NCBI RefSeq assembly: GCF_036322805.1
Contig: NZ_AP027272.1
Span: forward strand, 930,001 to 994,000
DNA from: Planctobacterium marinum
Lineage (GTDB): Bacteria; Pseudomonadota; Gammaproteobacteria; Enterobacterales; Alteromonadaceae
Direction: 5' to 3'
Length of the DNA stretch: 64,000 nt
The translations under genes and the position numbers were made by a program. This document shows, one piece after another, positions 26,567 to 35,353 of the stretch. The notes under the pieces were generated by a model. That model was not told where the DNA came from, did not search any database, and was given only the letters and a program-made list of their open reading frames with translations. Position 1 is the first letter of the stretch; each line of letters begins with the position of its first letter.

Positions 26567-27835
26567 ATGGATATTCTTCAGGCATACGGCTTAATTCTCA
26601 TTCTTCTTGCTGCGTTTGTCGGTTTTGTTATGGCATGGGGTATTGGGGCTAACGACGTCGCCAATGCGATGGGCACATCAGTTGGGGCCAAAGCGCTCAC
26701 AATCAAGCAGGCGATTTTAGTCGCGATGATTTTTGAATTCGCAGGTGCCTGGCTGGCAGGGGGCGAAGTAACCGCCACCATTCGCAAAGGCATTATCGAT
26801 GCTGGCTATTTTGTGGATATTCCCGAGCAACTTGTATTCGGCATGATCGCGGCATTGTCGGGAGCAGGTGTCTGGCTGATCATTGCCAGCTATTTTGGCT
26901 GGCCGGTGTCTACCACGCATTCGATTGTGGGCGGTATTATCGGTTTTGCGGTATTTGGCGTCGGTACGGAAGTCGTCCATTGGGGCAAAGTGGGCGGTAT
27001 TGTAGGCAGTTGGGTGGTAACACCATTATTGGCGGGGATATTGTCCTGGTTAACCTATAAAAGTGCTGAAAAACTCATTCTTAAATCCGATGAACCTCTG
27101 AAAAATGCCAAGCGCTATGTGCCTTTTTACATGGCACTGGCGGGCTTCGTATTATCTTTGGTTACTATCAAAAAGGGACTTAAACACGTTGGTCTGGGTC
27201 TTCCGGAAGCCACTGGCTACGTTTTAGCTATAGCCATTGCCATCGCTGTGGCACTGGTAGGACGCTGGATGATCAATCGCGTCTTGCGCGAAGATACCCA
27301 TACTGGAATCGATGCCTATAGCAGCATTGAAAAAGTGTTTGCGGTATTAATGGTGATCACGGCTTGTTGTATGGCATTTGCCCATGGCTCTAACGACGTT
27401 GCAAATGCGATTGGACCATTGGCGGCGGTGGTAAGTGTCGTATCAAATGATGGGCAGATTGGTGCAAAAGCGGCATTGGATTGGTGGATATTGCCTTTAG
27501 GTGCTGTGGGTATCGTCGCCGGATTAGCTTTATTTGGCAAACGCGTAATGCAAACCATTGGCCACGGTTTGACGAAACTCACACCCAGTAAAGGCTTTGC
27601 TGCGGAGTTAGCCGCAGCCTCTACGGTTGTCATTGCCTCAGGCACGGGACTGCCCATATCTACCACCCAGACCTTAGTGGGTGCTGTGATTGGGGTGGGT
27701 ATCGCCAATGGTGTGGGCAACCTCAATCTGGGCACCACCCGCAACATCGTGGTTTCCTGGGTGGTTACTTTGCCTGCTGGCGCTGCGATGGCGATTGTGT
27801 TCTACATGCTGCTTAACGCGATTTTTGTAGGGTAG
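26567..27835 (+). CDS. pitA: Low-affinity inorganic phosphate transporter (PiT family)
   Basis: A 422-residue protein with about ten membrane helices and the duplicated PiT signatures, GANDVANAMGTSVGAKALT near the N-terminus and GSNDVANAIGPLAAVVS in the second half, each followed by a GxxxSTT-type motif (VSTTHSIVG and ISTTQTLVG). It imports metal-phosphate driven by the proton gradient. AGGA precedes the ATG. It has no adjacent DUF47 (Pit accessory) gene, unlike many PiT loci; PhoU lies just upstream instead. Confidence 0.93.
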   Translation: MDILQAYGLILILLAAFVGFVMAWGIGANDVANAMGTSVGAKALTIKQAILVAMIFEFAGAWLAGGEVTATIRKGIIDAGYFVDIPEQLVFGMIAALSGAGVWLIIASYFGWPVSTTHSIVGGIIGFAVFGVGTEVVHWGKVGGIVGSWVVTPLLAGILSWLTYKSAEKLILKSDEPLKNAKRYVPFYMALAGFVLSLVTIKKGLKHVGLGLPEATGYVLAIAIAIAVALVGRWMINRVLREDTHTGIDAYSSIEKVFAVLMVITACCMAFAHGSNDVANAIGPLAAVVSVVSNDGQIGAKAALDWWILPLGAVGIVAGLALFGKRVMQTIGHGLTKLTPSKGFAAELAAASTVVIASGTGLPISTTQTLVGAVIGVGIANGVGNLNLGTTRNIVVSWVVTLPAGAAMAIVFYMLLNAIFVG

Positions 27836-27891
27836 GACCAGGCAATCACCAGATTGCTGTATGTTCCTGTTGAGAACGCGTTATTACAGAT

Positions 27892-27920
27892 AAAAAAGCC
27901 CGACACAGTCGGGCTTTTTT
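27892..27920. terminator. Bidirectional terminator between pit and purU
   Basis: Thirteen-base arms AAAAAAGCCCGAC / GTCGGGCTTTTTT over an ACA loop. Both strands end in T runs, so it serves the converging pit and purU transcripts. Confidence 0.92.
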
Positions 27921-27940
27921 ATTGCTGATAAGCGTCGCGT

Positions 27941-28798
27941 TTATTTGGCGAATACCACGGTCTTATTGCCATGAATGATAACGCGCTCTTCCAGATGGTT
28001 GCGCAGGCCATGAGCCAGGGCTGATTTTTCACATTCTTTACCTTTGCGCACCATATCTTCGGCGCTGTCACTGTGGCTGATACGTATCACTTCCTGCTCA
28101 ATGATAGGGCCAGCGTCCAAATCTTGCGTTACGTAGTGGCAAGTGGCACCAATGAGTTTAACGCCGCGCTCGTATGCTTGTTGGTAGGGCTTGGCCCCCA
28201 CAAAAGAGGGTAGAAAGCTGTGGTGGATGTTAATGGCTTTACCTTGCCATTTTTCACAGGTCTCAGGCGGTAAGATTTGCATGAAACGCGCCAGCACCAT
28301 TACGTCGATGTTGTAATGATCCAACAGGTTTTCAATTTCTTCAAAGGCATGAGCTTTACTGGTGGCACTGAAATCAATCCAATGAAAAGGCACATCATAC
28401 CAGTCGGCAAATTGCTGCATTTGTGGATGGTTGGCGATAATGCAGGGAATGTCGCAATGCAATTCGCCCGTGTGCCAACGGTGCAGAATATCGTTCAGAC
28501 AGTGAGACTCTTTACTGGCCAGCAACGCTACTTTTTGCTTTTCGTGGGAATCGATGAGTTTCCATTGCATGTTGAATCGCTCGGCAATGGGCACGAATTG
28601 GCTTTTAAATTGATTCAAGTCCATGGAAATATTGTCGGCGCAAATTTCGTGGCGCATAAAGAACCGGCCCGTCTGAAGGTCGGTGTGGTGGCTGGCTTCA
28701 ACGATAGTGGCGTTGTGCTCTGCCAAAAACTGACTCACTGCTGCCACCAGACCCACCTGGTCAGGACAGTCAATGATAAGGCGAAACGTTTGTCGCAT
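27941..28798 (-). CDS. purU: Formyltetrahydrofolate deformylase
   Basis: A 285-residue enzyme with an N-terminal ACT domain (RLIIDCPDQVGLVAAVSQFL) and a C-terminal formyltransferase-fold domain. Catalytic Asn, His and Asp are visible in INIHHSFLPSFVGAKPYQQA and CHYVTQDLDAGPIIEQEV. It releases formate from 10-formyl-THF, supplying formate for PurT and balancing one-carbon pools. Length and motifs are standard. Confidence 0.97.
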   Translation of the reverse strand: MRQTFRLIIDCPDQVGLVAAVSQFLAEHNATIVEASHHTDLQTGRFFMRHEICADNISMDLNQFKSQFVPIAERFNMQWKLIDSHEKQKVALLASKESHCLNDILHRWHTGELHCDIPCIIANHPQMQQFADWYDVPFHWIDFSATSKAHAFEEIENLLDHYNIDVMVLARFMQILPPETCEKWQGKAINIHHSFLPSFVGAKPYQQAYERGVKLIGATCHYVTQDLDAGPIIEQEVIRISHSDSAEDMVRKGKECEKSALAHGLRNHLEERVIIHGNKTVVFAK

Positions 28799-28870
28799 AG
28801 TGTTCCTGAAAAATTTTGACTAAGTGGTCCAGTATACCCAATTTTTTTGCAAAATGGTTTGTGCTTATTT

Positions 28871-29383
28871 TTATATCCTATTCCAGGTGTGGATAATGCG
28901 ATAGTGCACTCTGCCTTTACCGGGTAATGATTCGTACAAGTGATAAGCATCCATTTCAAACTGAAAATCAGGCGCGACTGCCGGTGCCGGTAAAGGGCTG
29001 TCGACATCACGACAAAAACTAATGTGAGGCACGAACTGAGACTGTTTGCGCAATCGCATCAGGCTACTGATTTGTTTAACTAGTTGGGCCTGTAGCTGCG
29101 CAAGTTGAGAGGTTAACTCAACGGCCAGAAAGCCGATGGCGGGTTTGGCAAAGTAGCCAACTTCCTGACTGTTCAGTTGCAAATAGGTGGCAATACTGTC
29201 CAATTGAGTAATTTCCTCCAGTTGCTGTTCATCGATGTTACCCAAAAAGCACAGGGTTAAATGCAAGTTCTCAATTGGAATTTCGCCCCGCAGTTGCGGA
29301 TAGGCTCTCTCGCGCCAATTTGCGATACTTATTTTAGTTTGAGGGGATGGCTCCAGGCCAATAAATGCACGCATTTTTTCCAT
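28871..29383 (-). CDS. thpR: RNA 2',3'-cyclic phosphodiesterase (2H family)
   Basis: A 170-residue protein with the two 2H-phosphoesterase motifs, HLTL (in ENLHLTLCFLGNI) and HISF (in VPHISFCRDV), separated by about 90 residues, and the typical start MRAFIGLEPSPQTK. ThpR/LigT opens 2',3'-cyclic phosphates on RNA and can ligate tRNA halves in vitro. The ATG at 29383 begins MEKMRAF; the second Met three codons on is possible. It is divergent from mrcB. Confidence 0.92.
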   Translation of the reverse strand: MEKMRAFIGLEPSPQTKISIANWRERAYPQLRGEIPIENLHLTLCFLGNIDEQQLEEITQLDSIATYLQLNSQEVGYFAKPAIGFLAVELTSQLAQLQAQLVKQISSLMRLRKQSQFVPHISFCRDVDSPLPAPAVAPDFQFEMDAYHLYESLPGKGRVHYRIIHTWNRI

Positions 29384-29465
29384 GTTTTACCAACGATTTC
29401 GCGATAGTATAGCCTCCCAATGGCCATTGGACATAGATCCACCCTCTTTAGATCAGGATTGAACT

Positions 29466-31754
29466 TTGAAATTATTAAGCACACCATTTCGCTGGTTCAA
29501 ACGTTATTTCTGGAAGTTAAGCGTCGTCTTTTTAGTGGCGCTATTCGCTTACGGTTTTTATCTGGATGCGCAAATCAAAACGCGGTTCGCCGGCAATAAG
29601 TGGGTGGTTCCGGCGCAACTCTTCGCGCGGCCTCTGCTATTACAACAGGGCCAGGAGATCAGTAAAGCTGAGATATTGCAGGAATTGGAATTATTGGGCT
29701 ACCGCAAAGTCGCCATACTCAACCAGCCCGGCGAGTACACTGAACAAGGTAGTGAGCTGCGCATCTTCCGACGTGCGTTTGCATTTGCAGAAGGATTTGA
29801 GTCCGCCAGACAACTGCGTATTAAGCTGCAGCAAAATCGACTGGTGAGTATTTTCGATAATGCGGTATCCAGCCAGGTTAACGCAGCGCGCCTTGAGCCT
29901 ATGATGGTGACGCGTATTATTACCCAGAGCCGGGAAGATCGAATTTTATTGCCTCTGGAGGAGGTTCCCCCTTCGTTAATTGAAACCCTGGTGATCACCG
30001 AAGACAGGAACTTTTATCAGCATCATGGTGTAGCACCATTAGCCATCTTAAGAGCTTTGGTGGCCAATATAAAAGCGGGCAGAACGGTGCAAGGCGGTTC
30101 TACCTTAACGCAGCAGTTAGCTAAAAATCTGTTTTTAACGCGAGAGCGCAGCCTGGTACGCAAGGTTAATGAAGCCATTATGGCGGTTATTATTGACCTG
30201 CGTTACAGCAAAGACGAAATCATTGAAACCTATCTCAATGAAGTCTTTCTCGGCCAGCGCGGTAATCTCGCCATTCACGGTTTTGGGCTTGCCAGTTATT
30301 ACTATTTTAATCGTCCTTTGGCGGAGCTAAATTTAGCGGAACAAGCAACGCTGGTGGGTATGGTTAAGGGGCCTTCTGCCTATAATCCGTTCCGCCGCCC
30401 CGAGAATACGCTTAAGCGCCGAGATGTGGTTTTACGCACTTTATTTGAGCAGGATAAGATTGATCGGGATACTTACACTCAGGCGGTAGAGAGTCCGCTT
30501 AATGCGGTAAATAAAGGCATATTGAGTCAGCACAAGTATCCTGCTTTTATGCAGCAGGTTAATCGCGAATTACGCCAGGTGTTACCGGCGCAGGAATTAC
30601 GAGATTCCGGCATCAAGATTTTCAGTACCCTGGACCCTCACATTCAACGGGCTGCGGAACGAGCAACGCAAGAGACCTTAGCGGGATTACAAAAAAGCCG
30701 AAAGACCGTAGACCTGAACGCTGCAATTATTGCTTCAGATTTTCGCAGTGGCGCTATTCGGGCATTGGTGGGTGGCAAAGATTTTGATTATCAAGGTTTT
30801 AACCGGGTGCTGGATGCGAGACGCCCAGTGGGGTCACTGATCAAACCGGCGGTTTATCTAACGGCACTTGAACAGCCAGAGGTTTATACCCTGGCCAGCC
30901 CCATTGAAGATAAACCCATTAAGCTAAAGAGTACCTATGGCAAATATTGGGAGCCACAAAATGTGGACAAAAAATTCCGAGGTAGCGTACCTCTGCTAAC
31001 CGCGCTCTCTCATTCTCTTAATGTGCCAACAGTGAAGCTTGGCATGTCTTTAGGGCTTGAAAATGTAGCCGATACCATTGAGCGCCTGGGCGTTAGAGAA
31101 AAGTTTGATACATACCCGGCCATGACACTCGGGGCGTTGAATTTGTCACCTAAACAAGTGAACCAAATGTATCAGACTGTGGCTAATCTGGGGATCAGAC
31201 AAGAATTGCATTCCATTGCTGCCATTTCGTCTCACGATGACAACCCCATCTGGTATCGTATGAATGTACCGGAGCAGCGCGTGGATAAAGCCGCCGCGTA
31301 TCTGGTGAACTATGCGCTGCACAAGGTAACCAGAGAAGGCACCGGAAAGCGTCTTAAACAGGTGTTCCCAAGGGTGAATTTTGCAGGGAAAACGGGGACC
31401 ACAGATGATTATCGAGACAGTTGGTTTAGCGGTATGGACAACCGAATGACTACTACCATTTGGGTGGGCAATGACGACAACCTGGAAACCGGACTCACTG
31501 GCTCCGCAGGTGCTATGTCTATCTTCATCAATATGCAGAAAGCGATTTATCCAAAAACCTTCAATCAGACCTTTCCTGAAGGAATTGGTATTGCCCACTT
31601 TTCTGGTGCTGATGGCAGTCGCAAGGTGCCCGGTTGTGCTGATGGGTTGAGTGTGCCGGCTTATTTACCTGCATTACCAGATGCAACCAGCTGTGATGGT
31701 AAGGTGCCTGAGCCGAAGAAGAAATCTTTGTGGGAGCGGTTGTTCGGCTCCTGA
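29466..31754 (+). CDS. mrcB: Penicillin-binding protein 1B (bifunctional glycosyltransferase/transpeptidase)
   Basis: A 762-residue class A PBP, starting at TTG 29466 with AGGA upstream. It has a short cytoplasmic tail, one membrane helix (~18-34), a UB2H-like region (~60-150), the GT51 domain with catalytic Glu near residue 179 (TEDRNFYQHHGVAP) and GGSTLTQQLAKNLFLTRERS, and a transpeptidase domain with SLIKP (SxxK), SHSLN (SxN) and AGKTGTTDDYRD (KTG). It polymerises and cross-links peptidoglycan, normally activated by the lipoprotein LpoB, which is not seen here. Confidence 0.96.
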   Translation: MKLLSTPFRWFKRYFWKLSVVFLVALFAYGFYLDAQIKTRFAGNKWVVPAQLFARPLLLQQGQEISKAEILQELELLGYRKVAILNQPGEYTEQGSELRIFRRAFAFAEGFESARQLRIKLQQNRLVSIFDNAVSSQVNAARLEPMMVTRIITQSREDRILLPLEEVPPSLIETLVITEDRNFYQHHGVAPLAILRALVANIKAGRTVQGGSTLTQQLAKNLFLTRERSLVRKVNEAIMAVIIDLRYSKDEIIETYLNEVFLGQRGNLAIHGFGLASYYYFNRPLAELNLAEQATLVGMVKGPSAYNPFRRPENTLKRRDVVLRTLFEQDKIDRDTYTQAVESPLNAVNKGILSQHKYPAFMQQVNRELRQVLPAQELRDSGIKIFSTLDPHIQRAAERATQETLAGLQKSRKTVDLNAAIIASDFRSGAIRALVGGKDFDYQGFNRVLDARRPVGSLIKPAVYLTALEQPEVYTLASPIEDKPIKLKSTYGKYWEPQNVDKKFRGSVPLLTALSHSLNVPTVKLGMSLGLENVADTIERLGVREKFDTYPAMTLGALNLSPKQVNQMYQTVANLGIRQELHSIAAISSHDDNPIWYRMNVPEQRVDKAAAYLVNYALHKVTREGTGKRLKQVFPRVNFAGKTGTTDDYRDSWFSGMDNRMTTTIWVGNDDNLETGLTGSAGAMSIFINMQKAIYPKTFNQTFPEGIGIAHFSGADGSRKVPGCADGLSVPAYLPALPDATSCDGKVPEPKKKSLWERLFGS

Positions 31755-31786
31755 TGTGCTTTGTATATTTGACGGCTTGAGCCGGA

Positions 31787-31924
31787 CTATTTTTGCTTTG
31801 ACGGCTTATTAAGTCGCGCGTCTATGTATTTCTGGAAATCCGGGGTCTCGCTGCACCGCAATGTGCCGCCCATTAAACCCGACAATAAACCTGCGGTTTT
31901 ACCTGCAGCGCCGCTGCAGTCTAT
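31787..31924 (-). other. Open -1 frame extension (45 aa) of the TonB-like gene
   Basis: If ribosomes or polymerase slip by -1 at the A7 run, translation continues IDCSGAAGKTAGLLSGLMGG, then TLRCSETPDFQKYIDARLN and KPSKQK before TAG at 31787. The extension has two cysteines 21 residues apart, a small hydrophobic segment and a charged end, and looks more protein-like than a chance frame. Whether it is expressed is unknown. Confidence 0.5.
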
Positions 31925-31930
31925 TTTTTT
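31903..31930 (-). promoter_or_regulatory. Candidate -1 frameshift signal (slippery A7, stop, stem-loop)
   Basis: On the minus strand the heptamer A-AAA-AAA (31930-31924) is in the phase used by known -1 slippery sites. It is followed directly by the zero-frame TAG, a four-base spacer (TAGA) and a perfect 7-base-pair hairpin CTGCAGC-GGC-GCTGCAG (31919-31903). Confidence 0.5.
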
Positions 31931-32736
31931 ATTTTCATTTCAGGCTCTGCTTGTGGTAATTGGTAGCCCTGTGTCTGTTGCTGATAAAATTGCTGTTGCC
32001 GATTAGCGGTAGCCGCTTCACTCATGGCTTGCATTTGTTGCGTATTAATGCGGTTTAAATGTGAACTGAGTGCCTGATTGAGCCGCTCTAGTCGATTTCC
32101 CGTTACTTGTTGCGCTGTTGGTTCGACTGCCGACTCCGTAATGGGATTTTCATTGGTAACGGCCACTTCAGGAGGCTGCTCGGTTGGTTCAGTTATCGCT
32201 GCATCGGATACTGTTGCTTTTTCTGACTCTGTGACTGTTTGTGCCAATGGCTGTTGATTTTTCTCGAGAGTGTTGTTTTGGAGCTCAGCAACAGGTATCT
32301 CAGTAGGTACTGTCTTGATGGGCACTGTTTCTAAGGCTTCTGGTGATTCTGCCGGAACTTCGATGAGCTTGGGTATTGGTGGATAATAGAGCGTCGCCTG
32401 AACAGGTATGATTTCTTCTGGTTTACTCAATATGTTTGGGATATGGCGGGCGCTCTGCGAGGCTAGTGCAGCAATCCCCATTGCATGAATGGCAAACGAA
32501 CAGAGCATCAGCGTTTTATTGCTTTTATCCCTTGTCTTGTTGGTCCGATTGTCCTCTGTCTCAACCTCAAGCCCGGTGTTGATACCGGGCAAGGGCAACA
32601 CCGCAATGTCTTCCGTTAAGCGGGTATTTATGACCGCCTTCGGCTCGGTGTCAGGAATATCCGCAATGCTTTGCACTACAAGATTATGCGAAGGGTCCTG
32701 CGAAACTTCGTCCAGATTGAGATTGATACTGTGCAA
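31921..32736 (-). CDS. TonB/TolA-like single-pass membrane protein, function unknown
   Basis: A 271-residue protein in the zero frame. A cytoplasmic N-terminus (~1-75) precedes a membrane helix (LMLCSFAIHAMGIAALA, near 76-93). A long periplasmic stalk rich in Pro, Glu, Thr and Val follows (~105-215), then a helical Gln-rich region (LNRINTQQMQAMSEAATANR). The layout (EEIIPVQATLYYPPIPK after the helix) resembles TonB/TolA energy transducers, but no TonB C-terminal domain is present. The zero frame ends abruptly at an A7 run; the -1 frame continues for 45 residues, so the true protein may be longer. It faces mrcB convergently. Confidence 0.75.
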   Translation of the reverse strand: MHSINLNLDEVSQDPSHNLVVQSIADIPDTEPKAVINTRLTEDIAVLPLPGINTGLEVETEDNRTNKTRDKSNKTLMLCSFAIHAMGIAALASQSARHIPNILSKPEEIIPVQATLYYPPIPKLIEVPAESPEALETVPIKTVPTEIPVAELQNNTLEKNQQPLAQTVTESEKATVSDAAITEPTEQPPEVAVTNENPITESAVEPTAQQVTGNRLERLNQALSSHLNRINTQQMQAMSEAATANRQQQFYQQQTQGYQLPQAEPEMKIKK

Positions 32737-32869
32737 CTTAGCTGACTTACTAAATAAAACTAAGTGATAGAGGCTTGTGCAGGAAATAAGTTCCCAAAGG
32801 AATGTTACTAATTGCTACTGGAACTACATATGACGGATATCACTGAGCGTCAAAGGAACACATCTGGAA

Positions 32870-32899
32870 GTCGGGGCGATGGAGGCGCCCCGGCTTTTT
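32870..32899 (+). terminator. Plus-strand terminator-like hairpin without an upstream plus-strand gene
   Basis: Stem CGGGGCG / CGCCCCG (extendable by two pairs) with a seven-base loop and a TTTTT tail on the plus strand. On the minus strand it lies just past the hemL stop but has no T-run there. It could end a small RNA of the 32.74-32.87 kb interval. Confidence 0.55.
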
Positions 32900-32907
32900 G
32901 TGAACAA

Positions 32908-34188
32908 CTACAGACTTTCCAGCGCGCTACGGGCCACCTGGATAGTTTGGTCGATGATGGCTTCAGAGTGCATGGCAGATACAAAGCCTGCCTCATAGGA
33001 TGCCGGTGCCATGTAAACCCCTAGTTCCAACATTTTATGGTAAAAGCGATTAAATTGTTCAGTATTGCAATTGATAGCTTGCTGGTAGTTCACCACCTTC
33101 TCTACCTCTGTAAAGAAAATGCCAAACATGGAACCGGCGTAGTTTACCGTCATTGGTACGCCCACCGCCTTAGCTTCTGCCTGGATGCCCAATGCCAGCC
33201 TTTCGGTGTTTTGGGTAAGGGTTTCGTACAAACCCGGTGCCTGAATCGCATTAAGTGCAGCAAGACCTGCGCTCATGGCAATGGGGTTGCCAGATAGTGT
33301 ACCCGCCTGATATACAGGTCCGCTTGGTGCCAGATGGGCCATGATTTCACGTTTGCCACCAAACGCACCTACCGGCATACCGCCACCAATAACTTTGCCT
33401 AAGCAGGTAAGGTCTGGTTTGATGTTGTAGTGAGCCTGTGCGCCACCCAATGCCACGCGAAAGCCAGTCATCACTTCATCGAAAATCAATAATGCGCCAT
33501 ATTTGTCGCAGATTGCGCGCAATCCTTCGAGAAATCCCGGTACTGGGGGTATACAATTCATATTCCCGGCTACGGGTTCGACAATAATACAGGCGATATC
33601 GTCGCCACATTGGTCGAAGGCTTCTTCCACTGTTGCCAGGTTATTAAATTCAACGGTTAAGGTATGTTGTGCCACACTTTCTGGCACGCCAGGTGAGCTG
33701 GGGACACCGAAGGTCAGGGCACCTGAGCCCGCTTTCACTAACAAACTGTCGGAATGGCCGTGATAACAGCCCTCAAACTTCAATATTTTGTTTTTCCCGG
33801 TAAAACCTCGGGCCAGACGGATGGCACTCATAGTAGCCTCGGTACCCGAGTTAACCATGCGAGACATTTCCATGCTGGGTACAAGGGTACTGATAAGCTC
33901 TGCCATCTGTACTTCTAATTCGGTGGGGGCACCAAAGCTCAAGCCGTTTTCTATGGCGTCAGCCACCGCTTTGCGGATCACCTCATTGTTATGGCCTAAC
34001 ACCATGGGACCCCAAGAGAGGACATAATCGATATACTGTTTACCATCGGCGTCAAACAGGTAAGGACCATCGGCTTTGCTGATAAAAGGCGGAGTGCCGC
34101 CAACGGCTTTAAAGGCGCGCACCGGGCTGTTTACACCGCCGGGGATATGTTGCTTTGCTTGGGAAAAAAGTTGTTCAGATTTTTGCAT
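32908..34188 (-). CDS. hemL: Glutamate-1-semialdehyde 2,1-aminomutase
   Basis: A 426-residue PLP enzyme of standard length. It shows the N-terminal [20 protein letters not shown], the [15 protein letters not shown]-type block, the aspartate motif [14 protein letters not shown] and the PLP-lysine in [17 protein letters not shown]. It makes 5-aminolevulinate from glutamate-1-semialdehyde for haem synthesis. The gene is 48 bases upstream of the end of pyrB on the same strand. Confidence 0.98.
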   Translation of the reverse strand: MQKSEQLFSQAKQHIPGGVNSPVRAFKAVGGTPPFISKADGPYLFDADGKQYIDYVLSWGPMVLGHNNEVIRKAVADAIENGLSFGAPTELEVQMAELISTLVPSMEMSRMVNSGTEATMSAIRLARGFTGKNKILKFEGCYHGHSDSLLVKAGSGALTFGVPSSPGVPESVAQHTLTVEFNNLATVEEAFDQCGDDIACIIVEPVAGNMNCIPPVPGFLEGLRAICDKYGALLIFDEVMTGFRVALGGAQAHYNIKPDLTCLGKVIGGGMPVGAFGGKREIMAHLAPSGPVYQAGTLSGNPIAMSAGLAALNAIQAPGLYETLTQNTERLALGIQAEAKAVGVPMTVNYAGSMFGIFFTEVEKVVNYQQAINCNTEQFNRFYHKMLELGVYMAPASYEAGFVSAMHSEAIIDQTIQVARSALESL

Positions 34189-34236
34189 TGATGCTCTCTT
34201 TGCTAGTCTGGTTTGAATATGTCAAATGAGTTGTGA

Positions 34237-35247
34237 TTAATTACTGTGATAATGCCATGGCACAGCGCGTTCGTAGTCTTTTACTTTATTTTCAACGCCA
34301 AGAGCTAAGGCAAACAACGCCATTCTCACTAAAACTCCGTTATCTGTTTGACGGAAAATCGCCAGATTGGGATTTTGATTAAGGTCGTTATCCAACTCGT
34401 TAGCGTCGGCGCGTGAATCACGTGGCAGCGGGTGCATAATCACTGTTTTAGACTTAAAATGCTGGGTGTAAATCGCCTGATTGAGGCGAAATTTTCCACG
34501 GTATTTATTGGCCTCTTCTTTGGAGGGGAAGCGCTCCTCTTGCACACGCGTCTGATAACAGATGTCTGCATCAAACTGACCATCCAATGAGTCTTGAATG
34601 TTAAATTGGTGTCCGGCATTCGTTATGGTGTCCAGAATGTAATCAGGCATACCGAGCTCTGTCGGCGCAATAAAGGTAAAGCGGATATCTTTAAACAGGC
34701 ACAGTAGCTTCGCCAATGAATGTACGGTACGGCCAAACTTTAGATCACCTACCATGGCAATGTGTAGTCCGTTAATATCGCGCTGATGGAAAGCCAGTTC
34801 TTTTTTAATGGTGTAGAGATCTAATAAAGCCTGAGTAGGATGTTCATTGGGACCGTCGCCACCATTGATACAGGGTACCCGGCTGCCTTTAGAAAATTCT
34901 TCAACCGAACCCGCATCCGGATGGCGCATGGCTATGACATCGGAATAGCCGCTCAGTACTCTGGCCGTATCGTATAAGGACTCTCCCTTGGCCAGGGCAG
35001 AATTGCTCACACCAACCGTTTCCCTGACTTCACCACCTAGTAAGTTAAATGCGGTACCAAAACTGACTCTGGTACGGGTACTGGGTTCAAAAAACAGGTT
35101 ACCCAAAATGGCACCATCCAACACGGTGGTGCGCTTTTCCCGGCGCGTATACACCTGCATGGTATCGGCGACATTAAAGATTTGGGTTATGGCATCCAGA
35201 TCAAACTGATTAACCGAGAGAATGTGTTGACCCAAGAAACGACTCAT
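34237..35247 (-). CDS. pyrB: Aspartate carbamoyltransferase catalytic subunit (long form)
   Basis: A 336-residue enzyme with the carbamoyl-phosphate motif FFEPSTRTRVSF (near residue 53), the HPTQALLDLYTI segment and the HPLPRDSRADANELD active-site loop. It makes N-carbamoyl-aspartate in pyrimidine synthesis. It is about 25 residues longer than E. coli PyrB and no pyrI follows, as in other Alteromonadales with the long form, so allosteric control by PyrI is probably absent. A large hairpin lies 40 bases upstream. Confidence 0.96.
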   Translation of the reverse strand: MSRFLGQHILSVNQFDLDAITQIFNVADTMQVYTRREKRTTVLDGAILGNLFFEPSTRTRVSFGTAFNLLGGEVRETVGVSNSALAKGESLYDTARVLSGYSDVIAMRHPDAGSVEEFSKGSRVPCINGGDGPNEHPTQALLDLYTIKKELAFHQRDINGLHIAMVGDLKFGRTVHSLAKLLCLFKDIRFTFIAPTELGMPDYILDTITNAGHQFNIQDSLDGQFDADICYQTRVQEERFPSKEEANKYRGKFRLNQAIYTQHFKSKTVIMHPLPRDSRADANELDNDLNQNPNLAIFRQTDNGVLVRMALFALALGVENKVKDYERAVPWHYHSN

Positions 35248-35285
35248 GGTGCAAGTTCCTGCTGAAAGATAAAATCGCTCTATTG

Positions 35286-35343
35286 TCCTTCGGTTAAAAA
35301 CAAAAAGGAAGCGTTAGCTTCCCTTTTGTTTTTAACCGAAGGA
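35286..35343 (-). terminator. Long near-perfect palindrome (27-base arms) between the chemoreceptor and pyrB
   Basis: Arms 35286-35312 and 35317-35343 are complementary except for one A-C mismatch, around the loop GTTA (TAAC on the minus strand). On the minus strand the inner part GGGAAGC-TAAC-GCTTCC is followed by TTTTTGTTTTT, so it acts as terminator for the chemoreceptor gene 11 bases upstream and stands in the pyrB leader. Confidence 0.85.
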
Positions 35344-35353
35344 ATGATTCAAG

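Noticed and set aside
31768-31808. Terminator for mrcB formed by CGGCT-TG-AGCCG and the repeated TTTGACGGCTT
   Set aside because: The stem is only five pairs with a two-base loop; too weak to call.
31824-32006. Plus-strand frame of 60 codons opposite the TonB-like gene end
   Set aside because: It is the antisense shadow of the minus-strand gene and its -1 extension, without a ribosome-binding site.
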